From Cryptomeria japonica (lineage: Eukaryota; Streptophyta; Pinopsida; Cupressales; Cupressaceae): DNA of 64,000 nucleotides. The translations under genes and the position numbers were made by a program. Shown in pieces: positions 47,476-60,367 of this stretch; the stretch's first letter is position 1; every line of letters begins with the position of its first letter. Below the pieces are notes generated by a model. The model worked only from the letters and a program-made list of their open reading frames with translations. It had not been told where the DNA came from and searched no databases. The DNA lies in assembly GCF_030272615.1 (NCBI RefSeq), contig NC_081414.1:306467164-306531163 (forward strand), given 5' to 3'.

Positions 47476-50037
47476 ATGGCTTCTGCATCACTCTAGTTCT
47501 AGTGCACTCGTAGATACACCTAAGTTTCTTCAGAAGAAAATGAGATACAATTCCCTATCTCAAATTCCCGTCAGAGTTATTGTCAAGGAAGATATTTCAG
47601 GGTATATAGACTATAAGCTGGAAGACCTAGGATCCCTAGTAATTCACTCCTAGCTAAGTTTGTTCTATGGAGATGACAAGAGGATTAAACCAGATTATAG
47701 AATTATTGAGAAGATGAAACTGTACAATGCAGAATACTTTCTGGAAGAATTCTCAAAAGAACATATTCGCATTATCCTTAGTAGAGTGCATGGTGACAAG
47801 ATGTACCTTGAGTGGACCCATGACATCACACCAGAAGTGATTAATGTTGTCACCAAAAATTTGCAATGTTGGAGAAGTACCATTTCTATGGAAGGTCACC
47901 AAAACTAAAATGACAAAGCTCATTGGTTGTTAGAGTGACATATGGGCAATGACCGTCAACACCATTAAAGACGATCTAGTAAAATATGCTTGCATGGTGA
48001 TTGGTTATAGGATTTTTTATGCCAGTAGAATGAATTTTGTCCCTACTGTTGTGGTAAATGCTACTTACAAGATGATTAAGGAAGGTATTGAATATGACCT
48101 ATGTACCTGTTTACGGAAGCAATTATTGGAGAATCTAAAATCCATCAAATAGAACAAATCATTGAGGTTCAAGTTTGGGCAACTTCTGGTAGGTCTATTC
48201 TTCTATTTTTAAGGTTATTTCCCTAGAGTAGGTGATCTTCAATGGTCTACTGACCTACCAGTTTCCAGACAGATTAAGGAGAGTCTACAAGTAGTGGGAA
48301 CTGCATATTCTAAGGTTCTAAATAAGTATTTTGACAAATTCAGACTAAAGATGAACCAGAGAATAAAGATATTTGGTGATTTAGTGAAGAAGAATGAAGA
48401 TGACATTTGATTCACAATAAGGACAGATCACTACATAATGGAAGCGGTGGAACCTAGAAAGGAAGTAGTTGACCCTATGGGGTACGAAGTGGTAAATAAC
48501 ATATTGATCGGGTATTCCTCTACCCTACTTGCCTCACCACTAGATGCAAAGAAGAAAAGAACTGGTACCTACTTGGAGAGGGTCACATCGATTGAGGAAC
48601 TGAAGTAGAAAAAGAGAAAAGCAATGCCATCGGTACCAACATTGGTTACATCTTCCAGTCCAAGAGTGACCAAGCAGTCACTAGCCAAAAAGAAACCTAA
48701 GATTATTCTGGAAAAAGTATTCGAGAGGAAGCATAAATACAATACTCACTCATCAGAGTTAGAAGACACTGAATCAGAGATTCAAATAAAGAAGACAAGG
48801 AAATCAAACAAAAAGCCGAAGTCTACTGGTAATTTACGAGTAACTTCTGCATCGGTAAATATCGATATTACTTCTTATAAACCAATGACACATTGTCAGA
48901 GGAAAATAAAGAATATTAGGAGGAAAGTGCTTGATGACTTAAAGGAATATTTTGATGACTTTAATGATGGTGAGAAAGAGGATGTAGAACAGGAGGTCAT
49001 TAAATATTTATGTACTAATGATCGGTCACCTTCTGAGATTAAAACTGTTACTCCAAATTATTTGCATGATTCTTTGGATAACAAATGGCACATTGCCATT
49101 GAAAGAGAACAAGAGATATGGGAGCAAAATTTTGCACAGTACTTTCCTGATGCCTCAAATTCTGAGTTATTTGAAATTGTTGAGAAGTACAAAGGCATTT
49201 TCTTTATGAGAAGAAGGAGACTCAGGTTAATAGAAGGCAAAACCTCTGAAGTAGAAAAAGATACACATATACAGGTTAAAGTTGCTGTCAAAATGCACCA
49301 AGTATTTGAAGCCACTAGGTAGGCTGATCAAGAACCTGACCTATCCTCAGTCAAATTGGATGAGGTATTTGACAGTCAAGGTGAAAGAATGATAGAAAAA
49401 AATGAACCTCTGGATATTGATGCATTAGATAATGAGAATGTCACTCTTGACAAAGAAAAAGTTGAGAAAGAGAAACAAGACAAAGAAAAAGATGAGAAAG
49501 AGAAACAAGGCAAAGAGAAAGCAGAGAAAGAACAAGAAGAAAAAGCAAGGCAAGAAGAAACAAAGAGGAAAGAAGAAGACAAGAGAAAAGAGGAAGAAAA
49601 GAGAAAAGAAGAAGAAAAGAGAAAGGAAGAAGAAAGAAAGAAGGAGGAAGAGAAGGAAAAGAGGAAGAGGATAAGAAGAAGAAAGAAGTGGAGAAGAAAC
49701 AAGAAGAGGAGAAAAAGAAAGAGTCAGAGAAGAAGAAAGAAGAACATAAAAGAGTGGAAGAAGAGAAAGAAGCATAGAATAGAAAACAAGTGAAGATCAA
49801 GGCCAAAGAAGGAGGGTAGACTCCTAAGGCAATTGGTGATCAAACCAAGCAGGTTGACTCCACCAATCCTATTGATCTAACTCTTGCATGTCTAACTCAA
49901 TCATCAGATGAGTTTGAGCTGCTCTGAAGCATTAAACTTGCACAAGAGAGACTGGAAGAATTGCGGAAGAAGAAAGATTAGGATGTCATACAAGTTGCTA
50001 TTGACACCACCCTTACCAGTCTGATTCCCAGTACTAA
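47476..50037 (+). pseudogene. Element C ORF2, first part
   Basis: Homologue of D ORF2. Frame shifts near the start and again near 47865, plus several stops. Recognisable blocks are YIDYKLEDLGSLVIHS, IRIILSRVHGDKMYLEWTHD, TIKDDLVKYACMVIGY, YKPMTHCQRKIKNIRRKV, VIKYLCTNDRSPSEI and FFMRRRRLRL, followed by a long Lys/Glu-rich repeat (49440-49790). The frame is cut at actaa by element E and continues at 58791. The protein family is not recognised. Basic patches and the coiled-coil character suggest a nucleic-acid-associated or structural role (inference). Confidence 0.72.
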
Positions 50038-50586
50038 TGTCATGCCCAACTTTTAAGCATGAATGGGATAAATTTTTTTTTTTTTAAATCGCAACTTGAA
50101 CATTAGAACTGCAATTATAAAATGCATTTAGCAAGTTTCATCTTATCTACGTTTGAGTTAATTCTAATTACTAACTTATGTAAGCGAAAATAAATTCAAT
50201 TATATGCAAAATATTAATTCTCCAAAGAAACTATTATTGTCTCTACAATTTTAACCTCTAAATTAACTTAATTAAAACTTCCTAAAATATTTGGCCAACT
50301 TTATATTCATAACCCTATATATATATATATATATATAATTATATATTTATATTTATATATATAAAAATAAAAGTGTTTTAACCATGCAAACCCTAATCCT
50401 TTATTTAATATAAAATTTGCCCCTCATTTCTTTTTTTTTCATTCTTTATTATCTTTCCACATTTTACCCTAGCCCTAACCGGGCTAGGGTTCTATTCTCT
50501 CTCTCTTTTTTTTTTTTTATGTGCAGGGGCAAGCTTATTGGGCAGCGGCCATGGATGGAGGGTCGGCGGCGGTGATCCTCGGGGAC

Positions 50587-50790
50587 GCTGCTCACTGTGG
50601 AAAACCACAGTGGCAGCGACCACTGTGGCCGCCCACAATGACGGCGCTCGGGCCATCCACTATGGGAAGCCATAGTGGCGGCAACCATTGTGGTCGCCCA
50701 TAGTGGCAGCCCTTGGACCATCCACTATGGTCACCCATAGTGGAAGCTCCCCGACCACACCGACCACTATGCTAAACACAGTGGTTCAGC
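50587..50790. repeat. Cluster of ccactatgg / ccatagtgg motifs
   Basis: About twelve 9-bp words of the form ccac(t/a)(a/g)tgg or their reverse complements in roughly 200 bp, in both orientations, within the GC-rich island of the E LTR. Some pairs could form hairpins. Confidence 0.8.
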
Positions 50791-50887
50791 CCTAGTTCAG
50801 CCCTGAAATCCTATGCGATGAGTTATTTTTTTATTATATTTTTTTTGTTTTAAAAAAAAATGATTTCCTTTATAATATTTAATAAAT

Positions 50888-50893
<6 letters not shown>

Positions 50894-50924
<31 letters not shown>

Positions 50925-50935
50925 TTGTATATATA

Positions 50936-50974
<39 letters not shown>
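50894..50974. repeat. (TG)n and (TA)n microsatellites
   Basis: A tg run at about 50895-50921 is followed by a ta run at about 50937-50974 in the E LTR. A shorter ta run lies at about 50318-50336. Confidence 0.92.
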
Positions 50975-50980
<6 letters not shown>

Positions 50981-53745
50981 TATATTAGATCTAGGGCATT
51001 TTCTTTGTTAATAAATTTGATATTCTTTTATTTTGAAACATTTTAACAAATTTGATAAACTCTTCATATTAAAATCATTGTATTTATTTCCTTTATCAAA
51101 ATCCTAGTTGCTAAAAAAAAAATAGATAGATTATTTAAATAGAGATTTACTTTCTGCAAAAATAAAGTAAATAATAGAATTAAATATACTTAGAACAACA
51201 ACTCTAGAAATTATTTATTTCTATTAATTTGTTTAACTATATATTTTATTTTCTACGCATAAATAAATGACAAAATTTAATAATTCTTTCAGCTACTATA
51301 TAAATGACAAAATTTAATAAATTTAACACCAACTAGATAAATGAGTTGATATTTAAATTAAATCTTAGAGGTATGCATAAGAAATAACTGATTCTTTTTA
51401 TTTTCAGAATTCACATGCAAAATAGACTTTCATTTCCAAACTAACTTGCATACTACTAACAACAACTACAGGGAACTTAATCCAAGATAAATGTATTTCT
51501 TTTGCAACAAAATATTATTTAACAAAATAATTTCATTTATTTAGAGTACATTCAAAATACATTATAGCCATCAATACAAATGGGATCTCTCATTTCTTTT
51601 CTACAAAATAGCATACTAAAATATTACAACTCTTTAAAACGTATTTCAAAGACACTATCATCACTTTACAAATGGGTCTCTCATTTCTAATAAATGAGGA
51701 ATTTTCAAAATAATAATTACATTTACAAATATTTTTCTGCAACAAATAACTCCAGCAAACTTCCACTTGTCCTATTCTTTTCTTCTGACAACCTGCAATT
51801 TAATCAAAGCTATGACCATGGAGTGCTCACCTCCCAGCCTAGGCTAACTAGTAGTCACCCCCGAGCTTGGAGAACCAAGCCCTAGACAGGTTACACACAT
51901 GCAAACACAATAAACATGGGAAAAACAATCACATACACATTCCCAACCCAGGCTACACTGCACCACACATTGTGATGTGTTTTCAAGGGTGGTAGTGGAC
52001 CAAGTACCCTGAGGAGATTGCAAGTATTGTAAAACACAAAGCCACCTCATGGAAAACCAAATACATCATAAGTATAACAACCCCAGAACCTTATGCCCCC
52101 CAAGGCATTCATGCCTTGTTTTCCTCCTTATGACCCCCAAATGCATAAACAAGCCATGCAGCAAGGGTCACATAAATATCCCTTGTGATCACTCTCATAA
52201 CAAGAGCCTCTCACTCGAGGGCTGTCAAACTTCTACCACCCACAAGACCATCCTCTCTCCCAAGAGTAGGAGGCCTTGGTTACTCCCAAAGCACATAAAA
52301 TGCATACAGTAAGTAAAACATACAACACAAATAATTTTCCAAGGAAAACATACAAGAAACTAGCCTTTTTACACAAGCAATTCTTTTCTAAATAATATGC
52401 AATATGAAAAACATTACAGGAAAAGTTAAACCAACCTTCAAACTACCTAGAGGTATGCTAGATTAGTTGAGGATGAGCAGCCCAATTCCACAACCCCTTG
52501 CTTCTCTACACTTAGCCAAATACCTAATTCAAATCTATCTTTTTCTTTCAAAATTCCTTGTCTCCAAAAATGGAGAGTGGGTGATTGCCCGCAAAATCTC
52601 ACATTCTTGCCTAAGAAGACCTCAGTGAGAGTTCTCACAAGTTTCTAAAATTGAAAAAGGAAAAAGTCCAAAAAAAGATCAAAATGGATCTCTCATCAAA
52701 AGGAAAGTTTACTAACATAGATGATGCCTTCTAAATTCAATTTTCGCACATCTTAGAAAACTCACTTTTTAGGGTGACTAAATAGTCACATAGTCACATG
52801 GGAGTTGTCACATGCCTAAAATTACTCCTAACCCTTAGGTATACCTTATGGGCTTTAGGAAACACTCTTAAACTACCCCTAGGTGTCCATTTAACCCATT
52901 TTAAACCCCTCTGAAGTTAATTTTCGGTTCAAACCTAAGTTGACCACCCCAAAGATTCTTTACCCTAGAAAAATATAGAACCACATTAAATTAATTGAAA
53001 AAGCTATGGTTAAACAACTCCCTCCAAAAGATAATTTAAAAACCAAAACATAAATCGATCGCATGTGTCAAGCGACACAATAAAAATACTTTTACAAAAT
53101 TACACTTGAAATTTGTCTCTTGTTGGATTTACACAAATTAACAAAATTCAATTTAACATTCATGCAACAATCACTTTCACGAATAAAATATGATACAAAT
53201 GGGGTGTTGTCTCTCCAAATAAACAAACCCTGGTTTTACGAACGTACATAGGTCTAGGTTTGGTTCTCCATAATATTTCCATGGTCACAAGGATAATTTT
53301 CTTGTGCATCTCAATTACACATTAGTAATTCCAAATAACCTCATATAATATAAAACACACGAATAAGAACACACATCAAACACTCTGCATACACTATACA
53401 CTTAAACAAATCAATACATCTTATATCCAAATAAATCCACATAAGAAATTATCATAATTCTCATAATTTTGATCCACACATAAAACATGCATCCTATTTC
53501 TATCATCATAGTAAAGTCCTACAAATCCAATAATGACATATATCATCTCAAATTCATCCTATTCTAGAATCATATAGAGTTCTATATCATAAACCATATA
53601 AATGAAGCATCAACATATAGCAATGTTATCCAAATCATGGAGTCATATAAGTTCTAAATCCATAATGCATACAAATAAAGCATCCATAATAGTCTCATCA
53701 TAAAAATCATTGAAATGCTAGACTGAGTCGGGGTAGGGCCTCACA

Positions 53746-53755
53746 CCCTCCCCCT
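53746..53755 (-). promoter_or_regulatory. Element E polypurine tract
   Basis: Minus strand AGGGGGAGGG abuts the 3' LTR start TGTGAGG. Confidence 0.8.
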
Positions 53756-56700
53756 CTAGGCATGAACTTCCTCCTGGAGTTCATCAAAAAGATGGGGTTA
53801 CTTTGATCTCATATGTGTTGCGTCCTCCCATGAAGCCATAACCTCATCATAGCAATCCCACTGGAACCTAACCTAGTCCATCTCTTGACCTCGAAGGGCC
53901 AGTGTCCAACGTGCCAAAATGCGAATGGGCTCCAAAGCTAGCTGCCCGTCTGACTCCACCTGCAAGGCATCCCAATCTAAAATATGAGACTCATCATAGA
54001 TATACTTCCTCAAAACTGATACATGAAACAAATCATGGATGTGTGACAAGCTAGGTGGCATTGCTAAACAGTAGGCAACTGGTCCTACAAAGCGAGGTCC
54101 GAGCTTAGAATGCTTTCCATAATGGATTGGACTCTTATGCGGTCACACTCTCAAGAAGACTCTGTCTCCAACCAAGTAGCTATGATCTATCCTCTTTGCA
54201 TCTGCATATTTCTTCTATCTATCATGTGCCTCTCTAAGATGTTGCCTAATCAAATCCACCTACTGCTCCATATCCCGAACTATCTCAAGACCTATAGCAA
54301 CTCTGTCCTCTATGCGGTCCCAACTCAATGGTGTTTTCCAAGGCCCGTCGTATAATGCCTGATAGGTTGGCATCCCCAAAGAAGTGTGATGCCCATTGTT
54401 ATAGACAAACTCCACTAAAGGAAGGTAGTCCTCCCATCTGGTCTAATGATCCATGACATACATGCGAAGCATATCCTCTAACACTTGGTTAACCCTCTCT
54501 ATCTGACCATCTATTTTTGGATGATAGGCTATACTGAAATTGAGCTTAGTGCCCACAGCTGCCTATAATGCCTTCCAAAAGGAAGAAGTGAAGAGGGAAT
54601 CCCTATCATAAATAATCTTGCATGGAATGCCATGAAGTCTGATAATGTCTCATAAGATCACTTGTACCATTGCTGGTGCTGTGAAGGTAGTCTGAACTGG
54701 TGAAAAGAGGGCCAGTTTGGTCAACTTTTCAACTGTCACCAAGATGGCATCATGGCAACGAGATGACATAGGAAGACCAATGATGAAATCCATGGATATA
54801 GTATCCCACTTCCACTCTGGTATAGCATGAGACTGGAGCAACCCACCTGGATGGTGGTGCTCCGCCTTGACTCTTTGACACTCGAGGCATCAGGCTACTA
54901 ACTCAACAATGAGCTGCCACATTCCTAGCTAATGATATAACTATCTCAAGTCAGCATGCATCTTCTTAACTCTAAGATGTGCTGCATAAGGAGCTCTATG
55001 AGCCTCCGTGACAATGAACTCTCGCAATCCCCAGGAAGAAGGTATATAGATGCACCCTCTATGGCGTAATAGTCCATTGGACTCCAAAGTATAATCCACA
55101 TATTTTCCTTCCAGAGTATCCTGAGATCGTATCACCTGACAAACCTCTGAATACCACCCATCCTCTGGCAATTGTTGTAGTATATGGTCTCCAAAATCCA
55201 TGCCCATAGATATGGTGTATACCTCGTGACATCTCCTACTCAAAGCATCCACAACTATTTTTTCTTTCCCTTTGATGTAGTGAACGTCAAAATCATATTC
55301 ACACAAGAACTCCATCCATCTCCTTTGTCATGCATTAAGGTTTGGCTGAGTGATTATGTATTGAAGACTCTGATGATCTGAATGAAGCTTGAAATGATGA
55401 CCCAAAAGGAAGTGTCTCCACCTCACAAGTGCATGCACTACTGCTGTAAGCTCAAGGTCATGAGTGGGGTAGTTAAGCTGATGAGTCTTAAGTTTCCTAG
55501 ACTCAAAAGATATAGCCCTACCATCTTGCATAAGGACTACTCCTAAACCCTCTAGGGAAGCATCTGTGCAAACCATGAAGTCAGCTGAGGGATCTGGTAC
55601 TACAAGGGTAGGTGCGCTAGTAAGTGCCTTTTTGAGATTCTGAAAGGCCCTCTCGCACTTCTCTATCCACTCAAATTTCTTCCCTTTATGCTTAAGAGAA
55701 GTAATAGGATGTGCGACTCTAGAGAATCCCTCAACAAATCGTTGGTAATAACCTACTAAGCCCATGAAGCTCCTAACCTCTGTCACACTGGTTGGTGCTA
55801 GCCAATCCATAATAGCTCTGATCTTTGATGGGTCAACTGAGATCCCATCACTAGAAATAACATGCCCAAGGTACTTGACCTCTGATCGAAAGAAAGCACA
55901 CTTCGACAAACTTCCATACAACTGATTGTCTCACAAACACTGCAATACCTATTTCAGGTGCTCCTCATGCTCCTTCTCATTCTGAGAATATATGAGTATA
56001 TCATCGAGGGAAATGATCACAAAGTGGTCCAGAAATGTGCAGAATACCCCATTCATGAGGATAATGAAAACATCTAGAGCATTAGTAAGACTGAATGGAA
56101 CCACCATGAACTCATAGTGGCCATATCTAGTGCGAAATGCGGTCTTGTGGATATCGCTTTCCACTATCCTCAACTAATGATATCCTTACTTCAGATCAAT
56201 TTTGGAAAATACTTTGGCACCCTGAATTTGGTCAAATAGATCATTGATTCTGGGCAAAGGATATTGGTTCTTCATGGTTACTTTGTTTAACTAATGATAA
56301 TCCATGCATAATCGGAGAGATCCATCCTTCTTCTTCACAAAGATGACTGGTGCACCCCAAGGGGATATGCTAGGATGAATGTGACCCTTCTATAGAAGTT
56401 CCTCAAGCTACATCTTGAGCTCATTAAGCTCATTTGTGGTCATCCTATAAGGTGCTCTTGAAATAGGCTCGACTCCTTATACAAGGTCTATATGAAAGTC
56501 AATCTCTCTATAGGGTGGCATACTAGGTAGCTCTAAGGGAAACATGTCTGAATATCCCTTAAGGATAGGATGGTCATCAATTGATGTTTCCTTTTCATCC
56601 TCTTCCTCCCTATCACTGATGGTGATGGCAAAAAGCTAACATCCCTTTTGTATGCTCCACTTAAGCTGCATTGTAGAGATCATACGAAGAGACACAGGTC

Positions 56701-58479
56701 TCTAAATCCCAGTGATTACTATGGGTGAACCATGATCATCCTCACACTTGATTTCCTTCCTGTGGCAATCCATCTTGGCTCTGTGGGCATAAAGCCAATC
56801 CATGCCAAGTACGATACCATAAGATCCAAGTGGTGTAACTCTAAGGTCTACTAAGGTGTTGGTATTGCCAATCTACAACTGATATGCCCTAACCTCTGAT
56901 TCCACTAACACTCTATCCCCTGAAGCTAATTCCACTTCCCAACTGACACCCTGTCTAGTTACCATGCTCCACAACCAATGGAGATATAAAGGAGTCAGTA
57001 GCTCCTGAATCAAATAATATGGATACACTGTTACCTTTGATCATACCTACAGCCTCAATGACCGTGGCCTGGTGCTCAACCCAGTGGTTGTCCACCACTG
57101 CGAAGACTCTATGGGACCTGCCCATATCTCCAACTATAGGCTCTGATCCAGCCATCTGCCGATTCCCTGCCATCTAACCCTAAGGACAATCCATCACCAT
57201 ATGCCCCATAGCTCCACATGTAAAGCAAGCACTGTGTGCCTGAAACTGGGTGCCCTGAGGCCTAGAGAAAGCCTGTCCCCCTATCCTACTAGATCCACTA
57301 TACCCACCCCTAGAGGACTGTTGAGTCCTCACCAGAGGTGTGTAAGGAACCTGAGCTCTCTAATCTTGCCTCTAACCCTATGACTGCCACTGCTTGGGCT
57401 TTGTACCCTGCTGATATTGTGGAGTCTTCTGCCTCTAGTTCTGTTGTGATTGTTACGGAGGAGGGGGTTTGGAGAACCCCTGTGAGTTTTTGTTATTTCC
57501 CTTCCAATGGGGTTTCTGAAATCCATATGTCTGGGGTGTAGGGTTTCAGTTTTGGAGCCGATCCCTAGTATCTTATGGTCTGACCTGAATCTCCTCTGCT
57601 ATCAGTGCCTTCTCCATGGCAACCCAAAGGTTCCCTGGAGTGGACATCCTCACTGGTCCTGCTATGCCGACATTTAGCCCTCTGATGAAATGGTTAATGA
57701 GAAGTTTCTCATCCTTTAGATAGTCCAAGTATGGCAAGAGCTCAAAGAATTTTCTCTCGTACTGGGTCACTGAGAGACCCTTTTGCTGGAGGTCATGAAA
57801 CTCATTTATCCTATGCTGTTTGTAATGTTCTGACAAGTACCTCTCCTTGAACCTCTCTGTAAATATCTCCCAAATGAGAGTATCAAGCACTAAACCACAC
57901 TTGTATTCCTCCTATCTCTACCATGTGGAGGTTGTTCCTTTCAACAGATGGACTGCTACACGTGCCTTTAGATTGCTCTTGTAAGAGTGCAATGCAAAGC
58001 ACCTCTCAAGGCTCAAAAGCCATGCCTCAGCTTCTACCCCATCGGTAGATCCCCCAAAAGATGGTGGCTAGAGGCTCATAACCTCCTTGATAAGATCCCC
58101 TGGCTCTCGACAAGCTCTCTCATAATACACTAGCTCTGCCACTGGAGGTGGTCTTGGTAGGTGCACAGACTCTGTCTCATTCCCACCCCGACTCTCTACT
58201 ATGAGGTGGACTCCTGCTTTGTTCCCTATCTGTCGATCTATGACTTCTTGAGTTCTAATTTTCAACATGATGATCCCCAGCTGGAAACCTATCCTGGACT
58301 ATACCAATTAGGTTCTGGAGTGCATCTAATATGTTTCGGTTTGGGTCAATAGGTTGTTCAAGAGGAGCCTCCGGGTTCTCTTCCAAAACTGATTCCTCCC
58401 TATCTTCCTCTTCGTGTGCCATGCGTACACGCCTAGGACCCCTTCCGTGCTTGTGAGCTTGTTGCATAGTTAGAGGCAT
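53756..58479 (-). pseudogene. Element E gag-pol (gypsy, chromodomain)
   Basis: Begins MPLTMQQ at 58479. It is broken by many stops and two frameshifts (near 58260 in gag and between protease and RT). Visible in order: gag domain 57890-57573 (FKERYLSEHYKQHRINEF, ELLPYLDYLKDEKLLI), zinc knuckle CFTCGAMGHMVMDC near 57226-57188, protease DSGATDSFIS near 57010, RT with [18 protein letters not shown] near 56350 and SLDDILIYS near 56000, RNase H with [13 protein letters not shown] and [15 protein letters not shown] (55570-55440), integrase zinc finger with CLECQ near 54890, core with MDFIIGLP near 54790 and YHPKIDGQIERVN, then FHVSVLRKY and a C-terminal WEDATHM...PHLF stretch typical of chromodomain-bearing elements. 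Not functional. Confidence 0.92.
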
Positions 58480-58639
58480 CCTAAGAGGAAAATAAAATAA
58501 ATTAAATTAAATAACTAACTTCTTGAAAAGAAATATTTAATTAATTAAATTTAAATATCCTAGAAAATTAATATAATAAAATTAATTAAACAATTAAAGT
58601 GAAATGTAATGGAGAAAGGTTCCTAGTGTTGGAAACCTT

Positions 58640-58651
58640 GCTCTAATACCA
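58640..58651 (-). promoter_or_regulatory. Element E primer-binding site
   Basis: Minus strand TGGTATTAGAGC, three bases inside the 5' LTR remnant. It is an initiator-Met site with one C-to-T change. Confidence 0.8.
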
Positions 58652-58654
58652 AAA

Positions 58655-58785
58655 TGTCATGCCCAACTTTTAAGCACAAACGAGATAATTTTTTTTTTTT
58701 TAAATCACAACTTGAACATTAGAACTACAATTATAAAATGCATTTAGCAAGTTTCGTCTTATCTACGTTTGAGTTAATTCTAATT
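58655..58785 (-). repeat. Element E 5' LTR remnant
   Basis: Only the PBS-proximal end remains. It matches 50038-50168 with several transitions. The similarity runs on to actaac, exactly where host sequence resumes, so the missing 3.6 kb was removed by a deletion at that short match. Confidence 0.82.
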
Positions 58786-58790
58786 ACTAA

Positions 58791-59449
58791 CCAATACCGA
58801 CTCCTCTCTATCCAAGCTTAAAATTCTTTGTACCATAGTGGAGGACTAGGTACAATGCTTGGAGGATGTTGCTCAAGCAACTGCAAGAAAGAACCATGAA
58901 AAGGTACTCAATATTGCCTTAGTCAAGAAAATGAATGAACTCAGGACACAACTACTGAAGTAGAAGGATGATATCAGTGTTGCTATGGGTGAGGGTAAAT
59001 TACTTTTGAGTAAAATCTACCAACCCCATCTATTTTGTGAAGATGTGCTCAAACAGAAAGCTCAACTCCAATCAGAGTTACAGGTATACATCTGCAACTT
59101 CAAGATGCCTTATGATTTATTCACTATCTATGAACAAACTCTTCATCATTTTCAGCATCAAATTGCCAAGATGGACTTAGAAATCAGCAACCAGACTTAA
59201 GATCTACAGGAGCTTCAACTGCTCCTATTGTCAACACTCCAAGTTCTTTAAAGATGCTTTCTCAAATTGGAAGCTATCATGATAACTCAAGATATGAGTA
59301 CCATTGATGCAATAGAAGAACTGGCATTTCAGATGAAGAATGAAAGTGAGATTGCTACCTCGCTACTTGAGTCATGGACATCAGACATGAAGACTTTTAT
59401 GCAAACCTTTAAATCTATTTTTGAGAAATTTCATTCCTTATTGTCATGA
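58791..59449 (+). pseudogene. Element C ORF2, C-terminal part
   Basis: After E the frame resumes with helical, coiled-coil-like sequence (VLNIALVKKMNELRTQLL, DVLKQKAQLQSELQV, HQIAKMDLEISNQT, ESWTSDMKTFMQTFKSIF), ending SLLS and TGA. Several stops intervene. Position and character match the coiled-coil end of B ORF2. Confidence 0.68.
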
Positions 59450-59478
59450 ATTCTGTTTTATTTTATAAAAGGGTTACT

Positions 59479-60367
59479 TGATGAATACTAAGAGGGGGGT
59501 GTGAATTAGTATGCCAAAAATCTTGGTACTTAAACACTTTGCTAGACTAACAGTAAACCAGTAAAACAGTTTAGCAGACAAACCAGTTAGCACACATGCA
59601 TGCCAAATAGAAAATAATGCATTCACCCATAGAAGCACAAACACCATAACACAAGAGATTTTGATGTGGAAACCCAAATGGGAAAAACCACGGTGAGATG
59701 GAACTCACAAGTAACTATCTACATAATAGGAACCAGACTAGTTAAGGTCAGACTGGTTAAGGTCATACAATGTTCTTTACCAAAACAGATCCTGTTAGGA
59801 ATCTCAATCTCTATTAGGAGATAAGTCCGATTAAAGAATACCTTGCTAGAGGATTTTAGATCCACAGATGTGAACTATCTTGTTAGAGGATTTACAACAA
59901 GCTTTTGGGCCTACCCGGTTAAGGGCTTCAAACTTGTTGAAGATGTGAGTAATCAAAAAGTGAGTGATCTAGCTAATAGCACAGATTGCTTGGTTAGATC
60001 CTTGATATCTCATTCCTAATGCATTCCAACATTACTTTAGTCTTCTACACATTCACACTCTTTCTAACTCATCAACCACCTTAAACCCTAGCAACAACCT
60101 AAAACCCTAGACGTAATATCCTTTTAAAGGAATCTGATTTCATGTCAATCCAATAGGATTACAATACAATTTTTAGGTTCAATGCATCTAGACATATTCT
60201 GTAACACAACACAAAAAGCATTATTGAAGTGTTGGCACCGTCAAACAATTGGTGGATGGTAACTCATCACAAAATGTCGGTTGGTAACTCATCACAGAGT
60301 ATTACCGGTTCATGCAAAATACTAGTTACCGGTTTGACAAGAATGAAGATTGGGAAATATGTGTTTT
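59479..60367 (-). repeat. Element D 3' LTR, upstream part deleted
   Basis: On the minus strand it ends CTTAGTATTCATCA. It aligns with C's LTR from about 30663 onward, including GTGATGAGTTACCA repeated twice. The first ~235 bp of the LTR, any polypurine tract and the end of ORF2 are missing, with ORF2 sequence joined directly near ctattgaca. Confidence 0.72.

Larger units (their letters stand above)
50038..53745 (-). repeat. Element E 3' LTR (3.7 kb)
   Basis: On the minus strand it begins TGTGAGGCCC right after the polypurine tract and ends GGGCATGACA. It is mostly AT-rich, with a GC-rich island at 50520-50800 and microsatellites. ORFs inside it are not conserved features. It is about 3.6 kb longer than the surviving piece of the other LTR. 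Confidence 0.82.
50038..58785 (-). mobile_element. Element E, decayed Ty3/gypsy chromovirus
   Basis: Minus-strand element with a 3708-bp 3' LTR, polypurine tract, decayed gag-pol with a chromodomain-like end, PBS, and only about 131 bp of its 5' LTR. The TSD is actaa (50033-50037, 58786-58790). Order protease, RT, RNase H, integrase, chromodomain indicates Ty3/gypsy, and the long LTR plus chromodomain suit the Tekay/Del lineage. The shared LTR parts differ at several percent of positions, so it is older than A. Confidence 0.88.
30428..59478 (+). mobile_element. Element C, non-autonomous copia-type element, heavily nested
   Basis: Begins TGTTGGTATT inside F's gag. Its 5' LTR is split by B. 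The internal region follows from 45717 with PBS, gag, spacer and ORF2, the last split by E. No 3' LTR follows the end of ORF2 (59449): element D starts at 59479. C is therefore truncated at its 3' end or its 3' LTR was replaced. The left flank is ggaaa. A matching right flank was not found. Confidence 0.7.

Noticed and set aside
50038-53745. Intergenic host DNA with microsatellites
   Set aside because: Its outer end repeats at 58655-58785 in the same orientation, and it starts exactly at a polypurine tract, so it is the E LTR.
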